The notes: generated from the letters alone by a model not told the origin. A stretch of DNA of 64,000 nucleotides from Vickermania ingenoplastis (GCA_010157825.1 VFSE01000175.1:124001-188000); one strand, 5' to 3'; positions 9,650-21,700 are shown, counted from the first letter of the stretch. Translations and numbers: made by a program.

Positions 9650-12600
9650 ATGGCCGACTCTGGACTGAAACATCCGTCGTCTAGCGGCAGGGGGCTCCCC
9701 TCCAGTGGCCGCCTGCCGCACGTGTCCAGCCCCAGTAGTGGAGCCAACGACAGCTTGGGGGCGAGCTCTAGCGCCACCTCCGATCTCACCAAAGTCCTTC
9801 ATCCGCTCAACCGCAGCGCAGAGATTCTCTGCCGATACTTTGACACGGTGGCGGTGGAGGTGCTGGCGAAGCTGCTGCAGCCGGAGCGGCGCTCCTCCGC
9901 CATGGGGATGTCTGTCAGCCGATACGAGCAGCTCGCGAAGCCCAACGCGTGTGCCGCCGGACAGCTCCCAGAGGGCGTGCACCAGGTGTCGTCGTCCCTT
10001 CGGGCCGCCGTGCTGCATATGGGGTTCATTGGCGTCAAACGCCTCCTAGACGCCATGTGGTGTGCCGCATTCGGAACCATGCGCTGCGACCTGGAGCTGG
10101 AGTGCACTATGCTCCCGCCGCACCTCCTCATGGACTCCCCGCCGCACATTCTACCGCCTGCTTCCTCCGCCACGCCAAGCCCCCCACAGGGACCGACAGA
10201 GGAGATCCAGCGCATCCCCAGCCGCGGCCTCACCACCATTCTCATGGGCGGCGAAGATTTCGGCTCCCGCTCGCCGGTAACGACCAACGCCAACACCAGC
10301 AACAGCTTCGGCACGGGCTGGATCAACGGGGCTCCGGCGTGTAATGAGGATTGCAAGGACCACATGAGTGCCCAAGCGGTGTTCGCCCTGCAGAGGGAGC
10401 GAGAGCAGGAGCTGCGCAGTATCTGCCACTGCATGGAGATGCACTTTAACTCAGTACTGCTGCAGAGCTTGCAGGCCAACTTGTTCCCATCCCTAGAGAG
10501 CGCGGCACCGCCGTCTAACAACGTGACCACTGGTGGTGGCGGAGCCAACAACGCGGGGAGCCTGCACCACGTTCCAGCGCTGCTCCACACCCCTGTTGGC
10601 ACGGTATCCTCGCCTTCTCCACCATCCGTACGCCCGCCCGCGGAGACATTCCAGCGCCGCCATCTCTGCGCCAACAACACCAACACAAGTAGCAATGGGT
10701 CGAACCCCAACGCATCCCCAGGGGCCATTGCGCCGCTCATGTCGGGCGTCGAGCAGAGCGCCTTGTCGCCGCCGGGCACCAGCTCTCCGAACCCGAACAC
10801 CTCCACCGGCGCAGGCGATGGGGCGGGGCTGTCATCTGCCACGCTCTCCAACCTTCTCGCCATTGCTCAGGTGATGGACCAGCGAGATGATAAAGGGGCC
10901 TCCTTGCGGTCCATGACCCAGGAGCAGGTGCGCCAAATGCTGTGCGTGCTGCTGGTGCACTACCACCTCTACGAGGTCGATGTGGTGCTGCTCTACGCCG
11001 TGTTCCTCGACACCCTGCTGGACATCCGCCAGCGCGTGCTGCACAGCTACCCGCACCTGGCCTCTCCCCCTGCGAGCGAAGGGAACGGTAGCAGCACGAC
11101 GACGACCAACACGGGACCGGGGAGCAGCGCCATTGCCTCCATGACCACCACAGAGCTCAAGCCCCTCACGCTCATGCCGCACGGCGGCAGTTCGTCGCCC
11201 CTCGTTTATCAATGGTTCGAGAAGACACTGCGCTCTTCATTTGGAGCCGCGGCAGACATTCTCCGCCGCGGCAGAGTTGGGGGCGGACTGCCGTCCCGTC
11301 TCGGTGAAAGCGCGATGGGAAATGGAAACAGCGGGAACGGCAGCAAGGACTCGGAAGAGCAGGCGTACAGGGGCAGCACCTTCCTCCCAGGCTCCTCTGG
11401 CGGCTCTGGGGAGTCGCTCTTCGCCGCCCGGGCACATCAGTTCTTCAAGGAATCCTGTCCAATGAAGTACGCCAACCCTCGCTTAATGCATAATAGCCAG
11501 AAAACACCAACAATGTTGCAAGAGGGTCTGACCAAGGCAAGTACATTCGCACTCCACTCTACAGATTTGGTGTACCTCCAGCCATCGAAGAATGGCGCCG
11601 ACAATGAATGGGCCTACTCCAGTAAGATGTGGTCTATCCGTACTCGGCTCATCACGCTGCGAGGGCACTACTTGTACGTGTACAGCGCGATTGCGAGCGC
11701 TGCCGCTCTCACCGATTACGCCGCCGATTCCATCCATTTCATGCAGTCGGGCCGCCATCACTATGAAACCTACACGTACGACAGCCCCATCGCCGTGATC
11801 GACCTCTCTCGCAGTGCTGGGAGCTCCGTGTACCTGGTGAGCGGCCGGCACGATATCGAGAGCGTGACGCTCCGTACTGCCGGTCGTGCCAACGGCCGTC
11901 GAGAGCAGCCCCTGTGGTCGTGGCCGAATGGGGCGCATAGCAGCAACAACGGTAGCTCTGCGAATGTGGCGAGAAAGAACAGCTCGGGGCTTCCCAGCGC
12001 CCCACCTCCCTTAATGGGTGTCATGGATGAAACAGAGATTCTTCGGACGTACGACACCCATCACGAGGTCCAGCTGCTCGCTACTGTCCCAGACCCGCCT
12101 AGCACGAATTCTTCCGCGGTGGAGGCGGGTGGGATGGCCAACAGCACCCCAGCCGGAGATGGGCGCTCCGCGGCGTCGAATGCTCGAAAGGCAAGCACCA
12201 CCTCGCCGCAAGATATTTCCCCCCCATCCGCCGTGATGTGGAAGTGGCTGGAGAAGCACCACTACCGCACGATCCAGGGCCACCCGTGCCCCATTCGCCA
12301 GCGCATGTACCCCATTCGACTGCTCTGCGGCAACGAGCTGCATCACTTTCTGTTCCAATCCCCTGGCACCCGGGCCAAGTGGTACCAATTCTTTGAGGAG
12401 CTCACGGTGATGCTGCACAACAAGCGACAGATACAGATGATCACCAAGGCGTTCTGCAGCCTCTCCGCCTTTCTGCGGAACCGTATTCCCTACCCTGTGG
12501 GGCCAGCTGCCTTCGAGAGTGTCTCTATGCTCGGTGCCGGTACGTATGGTCACGTGCTGCTGGTCCGCCATAAGCTCACGAGGAAGTACTTTGCGATGAA

Positions 12601-14251
12601 GGTGGTGCGGAAGAACAATTTCGTGAGCCTTCGAAGTATTATTGAGGCGAGGAGGGAGTGCTCTATCCTTCAGAGCTTGGACTGCCCCTACATCATGAAA
12701 CTGCATGATGCGTACCAGACGGACACGTGTGTGTACTTTCTGCTCGACTTCCTCTCTGGCGGTGACCTTCTGAAGCACATTCAAAGCGCACCCGAGCGAC
12801 ACCTCTCGGAGAACCTCTCCCGCTTCATCATCGCAGAGGTCGCTATCGCGCTGGAGCACCTCCGCGTGCGTGGCATCGTTCATCGCGATTTGAAGGGCGA
12901 TAACCTCGTCATGGACTCCGAGGGACACGTGGTGGTGACGGACTTTGGTTTCGCAAAGCGGATTACGGTCGATCCGAGCGGCGGGGTTGCGGATCTCGGC
13001 CGCATGTCCTGCACCGGGCTCATGAACAGCTCCTTGGCCAATATCCCCGCACACAGCGGGAGCCGCAGCCAGCTTCGCTATCACATGCCACCAGATGAGC
13101 CCGGGGTCGTTATCCCGCAGCACAATCGCTGTGGGACGGTGGCCTACATCGCCCCCGAGGTGCTGCGCTCCAGCCATCAGGGGGATGGCTACGGCCTTGA
13201 GGTGGATTGGTGGAGTTTAGGCGTTGTGTTCTTCACGCTGCTGACTGGCCTCTTCCCCTTCTTTAAGGACACAACACGGGAGACAACGAACGAGATTCTC
13301 CATGGCGTGGTCCGCTTCCCACACGAGATGCGTGGCGGAAAGAATTTGAACCTCTCCAAGGAAGCCCAGAACCTCGTCCTGCGCCTGCTGGAGAAACGCC
13401 CAGAGAAGCGCATCTGCCGCCTCAAGGACCTGAAGCAGCACCCCTTCTTTCGCGGCTTTGACTGGGAGGCCTGCGAGGCCCGCCGCATGGCCCCGCCACA
13501 GGAGCTCCACGTCGACATGTATCCCCGAGCCTCGTCATCGCAAGACTCCGTCGACCGCCTAAAGCGCCGCGTGGAGTGGGCCACGCAGCAGCAACTGAAC
13601 CCCCCAGAAGATCCGCCGCTGCAGCTGCCCGTGGAGGATGCTTCGCCGTACCAGACAAGTTCTGGTATGACAAAAGAATTCGACAAGCACTCACAGGAGC
13701 TGGTGAACATCGGCAATATATATGGTATGGAGCCACCAACGCTGAAGAGTGTCCAGAACGACATATTTCACCCCCTCTTTGCCCGGCAGGAGCGGTGTGG
13801 GAGTGATCGGGATATCTTCAGCATGCATCACGATGCGCTGGTCTTCAAGCCGGCACCCGATGCGCCAATGGGTACCGTCGATGAGGAGCTGGCGGAGGAT
13901 TATATACCACATGCTGCAACGACCGCGAGCTCTCTGGGCCTCCCGTACGGCTACGCAACGGGCGACGGCACGAACATGAGTGGGAGCTTTAGCATTATGG
14001 GTGGGGCGTATCGCTCTGTGCACAGCCCCACAGCCGTGCTTGGTTTCTCGGGAACCTCTGCCCCCATCGACGTGGCGTTTGGGCTTTCTCTCGAGGAAAC
14101 GATGGATCAACAGGGTGGAGACAGCCTTGTCCTTAACGTGGACCCTATTTTTGAAGACTTTGATGAGGCGGCGTACCAGAACCAAGGTATTCGAGAGACC
14201 CAATACACTCGGGACGTGGATACCAGCATGTATCGCCCTGTATATGCGTAG
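9650..14251 (+). CDS. AGC-family Ser/Thr protein kinase with a split PH domain
   Basis: The protein has 1533 residues and an ATG start. The kinase domain spans ~955-1265: Gly-loop GAGTYG (~962), Lys984 in AMK, catalytic HRDLKGDN (Asp1080), DFG (Asp1098), APE (Glu1170), and the C-lobe DWWSLG typical of AGC kinases. About 40 residues of insert lie between DFG and APE. A PH-like domain runs from ~641 (YLQPSKNG, then the strand ITLRGHYLYVYS) to ~922, where AKWYQFFEEL supplies the invariant C-terminal-helix Trp; two low-complexity inserts interrupt it. The N-terminal 640 residues mix helical blocks with Ser/Asn/Pro-rich stretches. Near the C-terminus, F-E-D-F-D (Phe1501, Phe1504) resembles an AGC hydrophobic motif with an acidic residue at the phosphosite. 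Phosphoinositide-directed membrane signalling is the likely role, by family. Confidence 0.9.
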   Translation: MADSGLKHPSSSGRGLPSSGRLPHVSSPSSGANDSLGASSSATSDLTKVLHPLNRSAEILCRYFDTVAVEVLAKLLQPERRSSAMGMSVSRYEQLAKPNACAAGQLPEGVHQVSSSLRAAVLHMGFIGVKRLLDAMWCAAFGTMRCDLELECTMLPPHLLMDSPPHILPPASSATPSPPQGPTEEIQRIPSRGLTTILMGGEDFGSRSPVTTNANTSNSFGTGWINGAPACNEDCKDHMSAQAVFALQREREQELRSICHCMEMHFNSVLLQSLQANLFPSLESAAPPSNNVTTGGGGANNAGSLHHVPALLHTPVGTVSSPSPPSVRPPAETFQRRHLCANNTNTSSNGSNPNASPGAIAPLMSGVEQSALSPPGTSSPNPNTSTGAGDGAGLSSATLSNLLAIAQVMDQRDDKGASLRSMTQEQVRQMLCVLLVHYHLYEVDVVLLYAVFLDTLLDIRQRVLHSYPHLASPPASEGNGSSTTTTNTGPGSSAIASMTTTELKPLTLMPHGGSSSPLVYQWFEKTLRSSFGAAADILRRGRVGGGLPSRLGESAMGNGNSGNGSKDSEEQAYRGSTFLPGSSGGSGESLFAARAHQFFKESCPMKYANPRLMHNSQKTPTMLQEGLTKASTFALHSTDLVYLQPSKNGADNEWAYSSKMWSIRTRLITLRGHYLYVYSAIASAAALTDYAADSIHFMQSGRHHYETYTYDSPIAVIDLSRSAGSSVYLVSGRHDIESVTLRTAGRANGRREQPLWSWPNGAHSSNNGSSANVARKNSSGLPSAPPPLMGVMDETEILRTYDTHHEVQLLATVPDPPSTNSSAVEAGGMANSTPAGDGRSAASNARKASTTSPQDISPPSAVMWKWLEKHHYRTIQGHPCPIRQRMYPIRLLCGNELHHFLFQSPGTRAKWYQFFEELTVMLHNKRQIQMITKAFCSLSAFLRNRIPYPVGPAAFESVSMLGAGTYGHVLLVRHKLTRKYFAMKVVRKNNFVSLRSIIEARRECSILQSLDCPYIMKLHDAYQTDTCVYFLLDFLSGGDLLKHIQSAPERHLSENLSRFIIAEVAIALEHLRVRGIVHRDLKGDNLVMDSEGHVVVTDFGFAKRITVDPSGGVADLGRMSCTGLMNSSLANIPAHSGSRSQLRYHMPPDEPGVVIPQHNRCGTVAYIAPEVLRSSHQGDGYGLEVDWWSLGVVFFTLLTGLFPFFKDTTRETTNEILHGVVRFPHEMRGGKNLNLSKEAQNLVLRLLEKRPEKRICRLKDLKQHPFFRGFDWEACEARRMAPPQELHVDMYPRASSSQDSVDRLKRRVEWATQQQLNPPEDPPLQLPVEDASPYQTSSGMTKEFDKHSQELVNIGNIYGMEPPTLKSVQNDIFHPLFARQERCGSDRDIFSMHHDALVFKPAPDAPMGTVDEELAEDYIPHAATTASSLGLPYGYATGDGTNMSGSFSIMGGAYRSVHSPTAVLGFSGTSAPIDVAFGLSLEETMDQQGGDSLVLNVDPIFEDFDEAAYQNQGIRETQYTRDVDTSMYRPVYA

Positions 14252-14816
14252 GCCTAGCATGAAGGAACCATGCATGGAAAGGGATGAATCGAAATAACAT
14301 ACGCACACGCACACCCCTAATAATACGTATAGAGATATTTCGGTAAAAAAGCAAAAAAAAGCGGAAACAATCTAAATGCGAGAGGTGTAAGACAAAGATT
14401 AGCATACAAACGATATAATAACGAAACAAAAAATGAGGAAGAAAAAAAATTAAATTCGAGCCGTCACAGAGAAGTGGATATGTAGAATAACAGCAGGGAC
14501 CACGTTCGTTTGGTTTCGTGTTTCGTATTTCCGTGTACCAGAACACATACATAACATATTTTTATAAGGTAGTGATGGAAGAGAAAGAAAAAAAAATGAT
14601 GGCTGGAGAGAAGAAGAAGAGCGAGCTAGTGTTCCTCGGTAAATCTGTACACTATCTTTTCCACGCACACCAATACGGATAAGAATCATGGATGTCCAGT
14701 ACTTCACCATTCGTTATCTGTGTTGTTGTAGGCACCATGGGTACAGAAGGGCTGTGTGTTTGTTGTTGTATCGATCAACTTGATTATTATTTATCTCTCG
14801 CTGTGATTATTATGGT

Positions 14817-14845
14817 TATTTATTTATTTATTTATTTATTTATTT
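14817..14845. repeat. (TTTA)n microsatellite
   Basis: A perfect tetranucleotide run in the spacer upstream of the array. Confidence 0.9.
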
Positions 14846-14995
14846 CGCGTTCATCTCATCCGTCTGTTGCAGCGGTATTCGGCGTCGAGAATAATTTCCC
14901 TGCGGTATTAAGTGGGAAACCCAAAGAGCGCGCCATGGACTGCGCTTAGCACAAAAAATGATACAGAGAGCGAGAGAGCAGTGTGCCCACGTTTG

Positions 14996-14998
<3 letters not shown>

Positions 14999-15034
<36 letters not shown>
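14999..15034. repeat. (ATT)12 microsatellite
   Basis: A perfect trinucleotide run. TTA/ATT runs recur in nearly every spacer of the array. Confidence 0.9.
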
Positions 15035-15203
15035 GTTGAACGTTTTGTTCGCATTTGATTTGAGCAACAGGTGTAACTCGCTGGGAGCACATGCGTCATC
15101 CTCACTCCACTTCACCCTCTTTTCAAGATGAATCGGTGCTAATTTCTCAAGAGAATGTTATAAGCATACAAAACAGTCGCTTTGATAAGTCTTCACGGAT
15201 GAT

Positions 15204-15224
15204 TGTGTGTGTGTGTGTGTGTGT
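15204..15224. repeat. (TG)n microsatellite
   Basis: A perfect dinucleotide run. Confidence 0.85.
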
Positions 15225-15702
15225 GGAGGGGGTCTCAGTTCTACCTGAACGCTGATCCATACTCTTTCCCTCTCTTGTGTTACACTGTTCATTATCTATC
15301 TCTATGGGTCTCTCCTCTGCTTCTCTTCTTTCGTGTTGTTGAACTGCATCTCCTCTATCTTTGATGCCGTGCATTAGACGCAAAGGTCATTGCCTTTGAA
15401 GAGTCGTTACAAATTCTCTTTAGTTTTCTCGTTGTTCTCTCATTTGTTCACTATTGAACGATTTATGATTTGTTTGTTTGTTTGTTTGTATCACCTCGGC
15501 TTTGATTAACCGATTTTGGTGATATTTGTTTCGTTCATATTTTGTATGAAGTACTCTATATTGCTCATCTACACCTTGTTCAGCTTCATCTCTTCTAGAA
15601 AATTTTCTGAGTAGTTTGTATTGTTTTTCCTTTATTTGATCATTATTAGTAATTCCCCTGCAGAAAATCTGCAATTTTGTATTATCCTTATTTTACTATT
15701 CA

Positions 15703-15731
15703 CCTTTTTTTTTTTTACTGTGATGCTCCAG
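15703..15731 (+). promoter_or_regulatory. Predicted spliced-leader acceptor of array copy A
   Basis: A T12 tract is followed by the first AG at 15730-15731. This falls after the in-frame ATG at 15723, so the next ATG, 15753, becomes the likely start. The leader would be 21 nt. Confidence 0.5.
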
Positions 15732-15752
15732 ACATCTGTCTCTTTTCCTTCG

Positions 15753-18700
15753 ATGGAGGTCCGCATGGCCTTCTGTCAGCTGTGGAGCTCATCGGCACAG
15801 CTGCTCTGCTCTGCCTCTCTTTTGGCGGACGCCCCCTTCCCGCCGCACGGCAACGCCACCCCCAACGCCCGCAGCACCAACGATATAGTCCCTCTAGTAG
15901 ATCCGTCGATCGCCCCAAACGCGGAGGAGTGCGCGTCGTCCTACAGCCCTACGCGGGGTCCGACGCAGGACAGCGTGTCCACTTCCCTGGAACTCTTTTG
16001 TGTGGCCACCCATCCGCGGTGCTCCGCGTTGGATGCAGCCGTAGCCGTAGCCGACGCCCAGCCGATGCCCAGCCGATGCCCCGGTGTCCCGTCGCCGGCA
16101 TCGCAGCAACGCATTTCGGACCAGACGCAGAGCAGCCGTCTGCCGTCCTTGGCGCTGCGGTCGCAGGAAGGTGAACTCGGATCTCTAACGGCCGCGGCGC
16201 AGCTCCAGACATCCCGGCCCTTTCGCGGGTCCTGCTCTCCGGTCCCACATAATAGCAACGGTTCCAAGGACGTTGGACGCGAAAGCCAGATGAAGAGTAA
16301 ATCCGTCCCCGAGACCTCCCTGCGTCAGCATACATTCTCGTGGAGCACGCAGTTCTCAAACAGCGACGCGAAGCTGTTTACTGCCACACACCTGTTCTCC
16401 TGCGACGGTGACTCCCAGGACGGCATCAACAGCGTTCGATCCTCCACGGCGACCCCGCGGCCGCCCATTTCTCCGTGTAAATCATCTCTGATGTTCACCA
16501 ACAAACGAGTATCCCCATCCACGCCCTCCCCTCGTCACCTCAACAGCAAGGCCAGCACCGCCGCTGCCAACCCACACCGGCCTCTCTTGCCACCCTCGCA
16601 GCACCTGCTCATGGTCGGCGTTCTCTATCTCACACAAGCCACCACCAAACTCCACCAGCACTGGGCCGCGCTGGACAAATTCATATTGTCGGGCGGTTCC
16701 CACAGGTGCACCGATACCGCCAAGCACAACGCAGGAAAAGTACTCTGCGCAGCACTGAAGACGTGGCGGCGGCTGCAGGGCTGCCTGCCCTCGACGCGGC
16801 TCAGCGACTACCTCCTTGGGGGTGTTGGGCACGGCAGCGATGCGGCGGTAGCGCTTGCCTCCGAACTGCTTCGGCAGGTGGAGGACCTGTACCTGCTGTG
16901 CGAGTCGGAGCCGGACCTGCGCGACCTGCCGGCGGACCCCGAGGCGGCGCGGCAGGCGCGGCTGTGCCGGCTGTTCGGCGAGACCCCGGAGCGGATGCAG
17001 GCGCGCTTCGATCTGCTGCGGTCGTGCAGTCTGAGGGTAGGGCATTGCTTTTCCACGGATGTAGAGGATGTTCTCCAGGCGTTACAGCACGTTGCCCCTC
17101 CCATGTGCCTTCTCCACAACGCCTGTCTAGACGGATATTTTCCTCAAATATTTTCGCGGCGAAGTTTCCATAGAGTGGCGGCGGATCCCCTGCATGCAGG
17201 CCCGTCGCTGATGGTAGAGTCCTTCTCCAGCGACTACTTTATCGCGCCGGCCCACGGGTGGGATCCGGGGGAGGAACGCAGCGCCGCGGAAGTCAGCCCC
17301 GCCACCCCGACTTTACGGAGCAGCAACCTGCCGAATGACTTATCCGCCGCTGCGAGGGAGACAGCGGCAGCGGCGTATGGCAGCGCTGCCCACACAGCCA
17401 TCACGCCGGTGGTCGTCGTGAAGATCCACTACACGGCGTCGCAGTCCTCTCTGGTGTTGGTGGAGAACGTGAACGAGACACCCATCTCCGTGGAGGGCAA
17501 GAGTGGGTCGGATGCCTTCATCGCCTCTGCCGCCACCCAACCTGCGCCGCTCCACCCCAACAGCAGCACCGGCGTCTTCATGTCTCTTAACTCCACCGCG
17601 TCTGGAGCGTTTGATCTTCCCTCTGCTATGCATACGCTCTCGGCGGAGCCGCACGAGGCTGGGGGGTCGCCGAAGAATACTGAGCAGAGCGCGGGGCTGA
17701 ATCTGCCAGGTGTCAACGTCGCAGAGGTGCAGTCGTTAAATTTGTCAGCACAATGGTTCTTAGACCTGCGGGAGGGCGAGGGCCTGTCGCGGTTCCGCTT
17801 CTTTGCCCCTGTGGAGGGCGGCAGCGGCGATACGGAGGAGGCGTGCGGCTCGGTGGCCTGGTTCCACGCCATCGCCGCAGCGCTGCCGCAGCAGGACGGC
17901 CCCGCGGCGGCGGTGGAGTGGCTGCGCGCCCACGCCGGTCTCGACGAGGTGCTCGTAACGAGGCACCCCGGAGACGAGAAGGAGGACCTGCTGGCAGCCG
18001 TCGCGCGCTGCGCGAATTTATCCTACGTGAGTCCCACTGACCTGACGCCGGGTATACCTTGTATCAGCGCCCCTCTTGTGCTGCAGGATGTTGCCCTGGG
18101 GGCCTTCTACGGGATTCGTCTCATCACGGATTCGACGCCGCCGCTTCCGACGATAGTAAAAGACTGTGCCTACGTGGCGATCGTGATGGAGCATTTGTTG
18201 TGTCGTGGGCAGCGGTTCCACAGCCCACACCCATCGAGCCATCAAGACACAGGATTGTTTGTTTCGCAGCCGGTATCCCGCAGCCCCCAGCCGCCTTCCA
18301 GGCCACCTGATATGAACTCGAGCCAGGCGAGCAACTCGCTGGTGAAGCGGCTGGTGAAGAACTCGCGACGAAAGACCACCAGCATGGCCCGGAAGAAGAA
18401 AGAAGGCGAGCAGCAACCCTCGTCGACCTCACGCGAAGGAGCGGAAGAGGGCACCAACAGCGAGCACACGGTCATCTCAACACCTCTCGATCACCCTGAG
18501 CACAACCCGAAGGATGCTCTCACAGGGCCCTTTTTGACGCCGCTGGTGATCACTTCCACTGAGCGACCGGGGGAAGTGGCAGAGCCTGCTGCAAGTGCGT
18601 CCTCGCCGATAGAAGGAAAAGATTCGCCGGAATATCACCAGTCCCCGACAAGGCGTGGTGCCACCGCAGCGCCGGCATTTGCCTCTGATTCGGGCCAAGG

Positions 18701-21700
18701 CGTCGCGTCATGCCCCGTACTATCAGGAAGTTGGGCTATGCAGCGGCCAGGTAAGGTGCTGTGGGTAGAGGGGGAGCACGCCCCCACGATGAGCGCAGAA
18801 GAGCTCTCCAATGCGCTGCCGAAGAAGGAGAACAGCGCGAGCCACTCCACCGGCGGGAAGAATACAAGTCAACAGCCCAGTGAAGAGGGAGGTAAGTCCC
18901 CGCCGCAGATCTTCCCGTGGAACGAATCCGGCGGAGTGGGGGCCCCACAGCGAGGCGCTGCGCGCCGAAAGAGTAGCTGTTTTAGTTTCTTCCGCGATGC
19001 GCATAGCCGAAGTAGTATCACAGCCAGTGCGCGGCAGCTGACCCTTCTGCACGAGATCAATAGCGTGCGGATGGGCCTACTGCATCAGCGTTTGACGCCG
19101 GGGAACCCCATTTCGTCGATTTGCATCGCGGACGATGTGCCCCCGGTTATCTATATTCACGACATGCTGCTGCAGCAGGTAATCAATTCCTTTTTTACCA
19201 ATGATTCTCGTCGCCGAGGCAGCTGGAGTACCGTCTCGAGCATGTACCACGCGTTTGTTAATGTCTGCGAAATGTATATCGTCGTCGATTTGCTCCGAGC
19301 TGATAACGTTCCAGGTGAGGATCCGGGTGAACTGTATATTCAACGGCTACAAAAGTTTTACATTGACTGTGAGGCGCAGTACCAGGAGCTGTTTACCCCC
19401 GCCCCTGCCAAGGTTATTTCCGATCGTGTCTGGCGAGATGAGCTCGCTGGCCGACCGCGGTGGATTGACGGGGTTCTTTTGAGGGCGGAGCGGCTGTTTA
19501 GACCCCTGGAGAGCCCCACGGCGGAGCTTGTCAGCGATAAAGCGAGTGGCGAGAATCTCAAGCACAGCTACTCCTCCCCCCCAGAATGGCAGCGCCGCCC
19601 CGTCCGCAGCCACAGCATCTTACCGCTCAACAGTATCAGCTCTCCCATGGACTTGTCTCCCACCGGGGCTGAAAGCGATATGAACATGGGCGCCACCCCG
19701 CTACATCCGGAGCGACTGCCTGAAGTGTGGGCGGTGCAGGACGCAGCGTGTGCTGGCCCCAAAGCCGTTGTCGATCTCGCCGCGGATTTCTTGGAGCCGG
19801 TGCGGCAGCTCTTGGCGGAGATAGGCGGGGTGGTCGTGGCTACCTCGGCTGGGACAGCCTCCATCGTCCTGCCGTACATCACCCAGGACCGTCTGGACCT
19901 GCTCAAGGAGTGGAGGATCGTCACTCGGCCGTTCTCAGCCATGGCGGAGATGGGGATTGCTGCAGTGAATCAGCTGGCGGACGAGGCGCTCATACGCAAG
20001 GCCTACGAGGAAAAGGAAGTGGGCCAAACAGCGCCTATCTTGAACTTACACTATGAAGCCGCCGCCGAGCCGTTTCAAGAACTTTTGGGCAAAGATATTC
20101 ATATTCCCAGCATCGAGGAGGTCAACAAGGCGTATGCAGCGGCCGAGTCCTTGGCGCTAGAACAGAGCGGGGTGGCCAGCGGTAATACCAGCTCCACACA
20201 ACTGACGCCTGCCCAATCCCATTTTGAGAAACGTGCGGAAAGTGCCGTGTCCGTGAGAACCACGCAGGACCATCGTGCAGGGCTGGTGAAGATACAGCCC
20301 GTCTTGGGCCTGCCTCTCTCTCTCAGTAGCTCGGGACAAAATCCGAATACGTCTCCCGCTGAGAAAAGTGCCACCGCAGCAGTCAGCCCTCGGATGCCGT
20401 TCATGTTTAAAGGCGGGGCTGCCTTTGAGGATGCGCCAGGAGGCATTAGTGAAACCCAAACTTTTCGAAGCAGAATGGCTGCGGACACCTCGTCGTCTTC
20501 CGCAGAATCCCCGCTGCTGCCACCGCCATTCAACGATAAGATGAGCACCACACCAGAAGATGTGATTCGCTCTCTCACAGGTCTTTTGTCCAGCAGCAAA
20601 CTAGAGAGCGATGACGCCGTGGTGCTCCCCAGTGCGGAGACGGAGATAAGCGCAGCGGAAGCAGAGGACAATCACATCACTGTTGAGGAGGATTCCAATA
20701 AGAGTTTCATTGATTTCGCTGCTCTTCCCCCAGCAAACGGGGCTATGTCTCTCGCGTGGACGCTCCAAACTTCCGGATACTGATTCTTAATGCAGAGCCG
20801 TGCATCATGCTCCTCAAGTGGCTCATTGATTTGGATCACAGCGTTTCGTTTGCGGTGAACACACAGCACATTCGTGGTTTTCTTCTAGGTGGCATTTCCG
20901 TCTATGACGTGGTCCTCATCGAGTGGACCGCCTCTGTCATGACACCGGAGAACATGGAATTGCTGGAGCGGGTGCGACAAGACAACTTTGCCATACCCAT
21001 TTTCTACTGCTACACAGGCCCAGATGTGACGCCAGATATCACAACACCGGTCGGGTTGTCCAATCGCCCACATCTGCCACCGGACATTCATGCGGACCAC
21101 ATTTTATATGGAAAGGACCTGCTCGAGTGCTGCGTTTCTCGACGTTCTTTTATAAGATCTCAGATTCGCCTTGGGCGTCTCCTGAAGGACCTTCGCGGGG
21201 ACACGACCATCACGTACCAGATCACCCGCCGTATCGGTAGTGGTGGCTTTGGGGATGTCTACGAGGTCTCGCTCTACGCCTCCAAAGGCCGGCTCGCTAT
21301 GAAGCGCATCCCGCTGGGGAATGTCACCCTCGACCGCATGGATCAGCTGTACAAGGAGGTCGTTATCATGCGAGAGCTGGACCACCGCAGCATCATTCAC
21401 TTCTCCCACATCACCTGCGACAAGACATGCCTCAACATCTTCATGGAGCTGTGCCAGTGCTCGCTGGAAGATATTCTAGCGGAGGGCTTTCAGTTCGCCG
21501 GTACGGAGCTCCGCCATGCGGGTACGCAGGCGATTAGTGGGTGCGAGTTTGTCTCGGCTCAAAGTTCTCCCAAACAGTTACATCACAACTCACAGAAGAC
21601 TACGGCGTCTTCAGAATTCTATGGGAATAATAATAATAATATGCGATCTGGGTCCAGATCCAAGCTTATGCACAGGCCCTCTACCGTCGTGACCCCGCAT

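Larger units (their letters stand above)
14252..15752 (+). other. Intergenic region before the kinase array
   Basis: No gene is seen. It contains (TTTA)n at 14817-14845, (ATT)12 at 14999-15034, (TG)n at 15204-15224 and a TTTG run at about 15470-15488. Open frames in the last 130 bases before 15753 are T-rich and lack an ATG upstream of 15723. Confidence 0.65.

Noticed and set aside
15621-15752. Upstream extension of copy A
   Set aside because: The stretch begins at a TTG, is T-rich, and most of it lies before the predicted trans-splice acceptor at 15730-15731. The ATG at 15753 matches the N-terminal motif of the paralogues.
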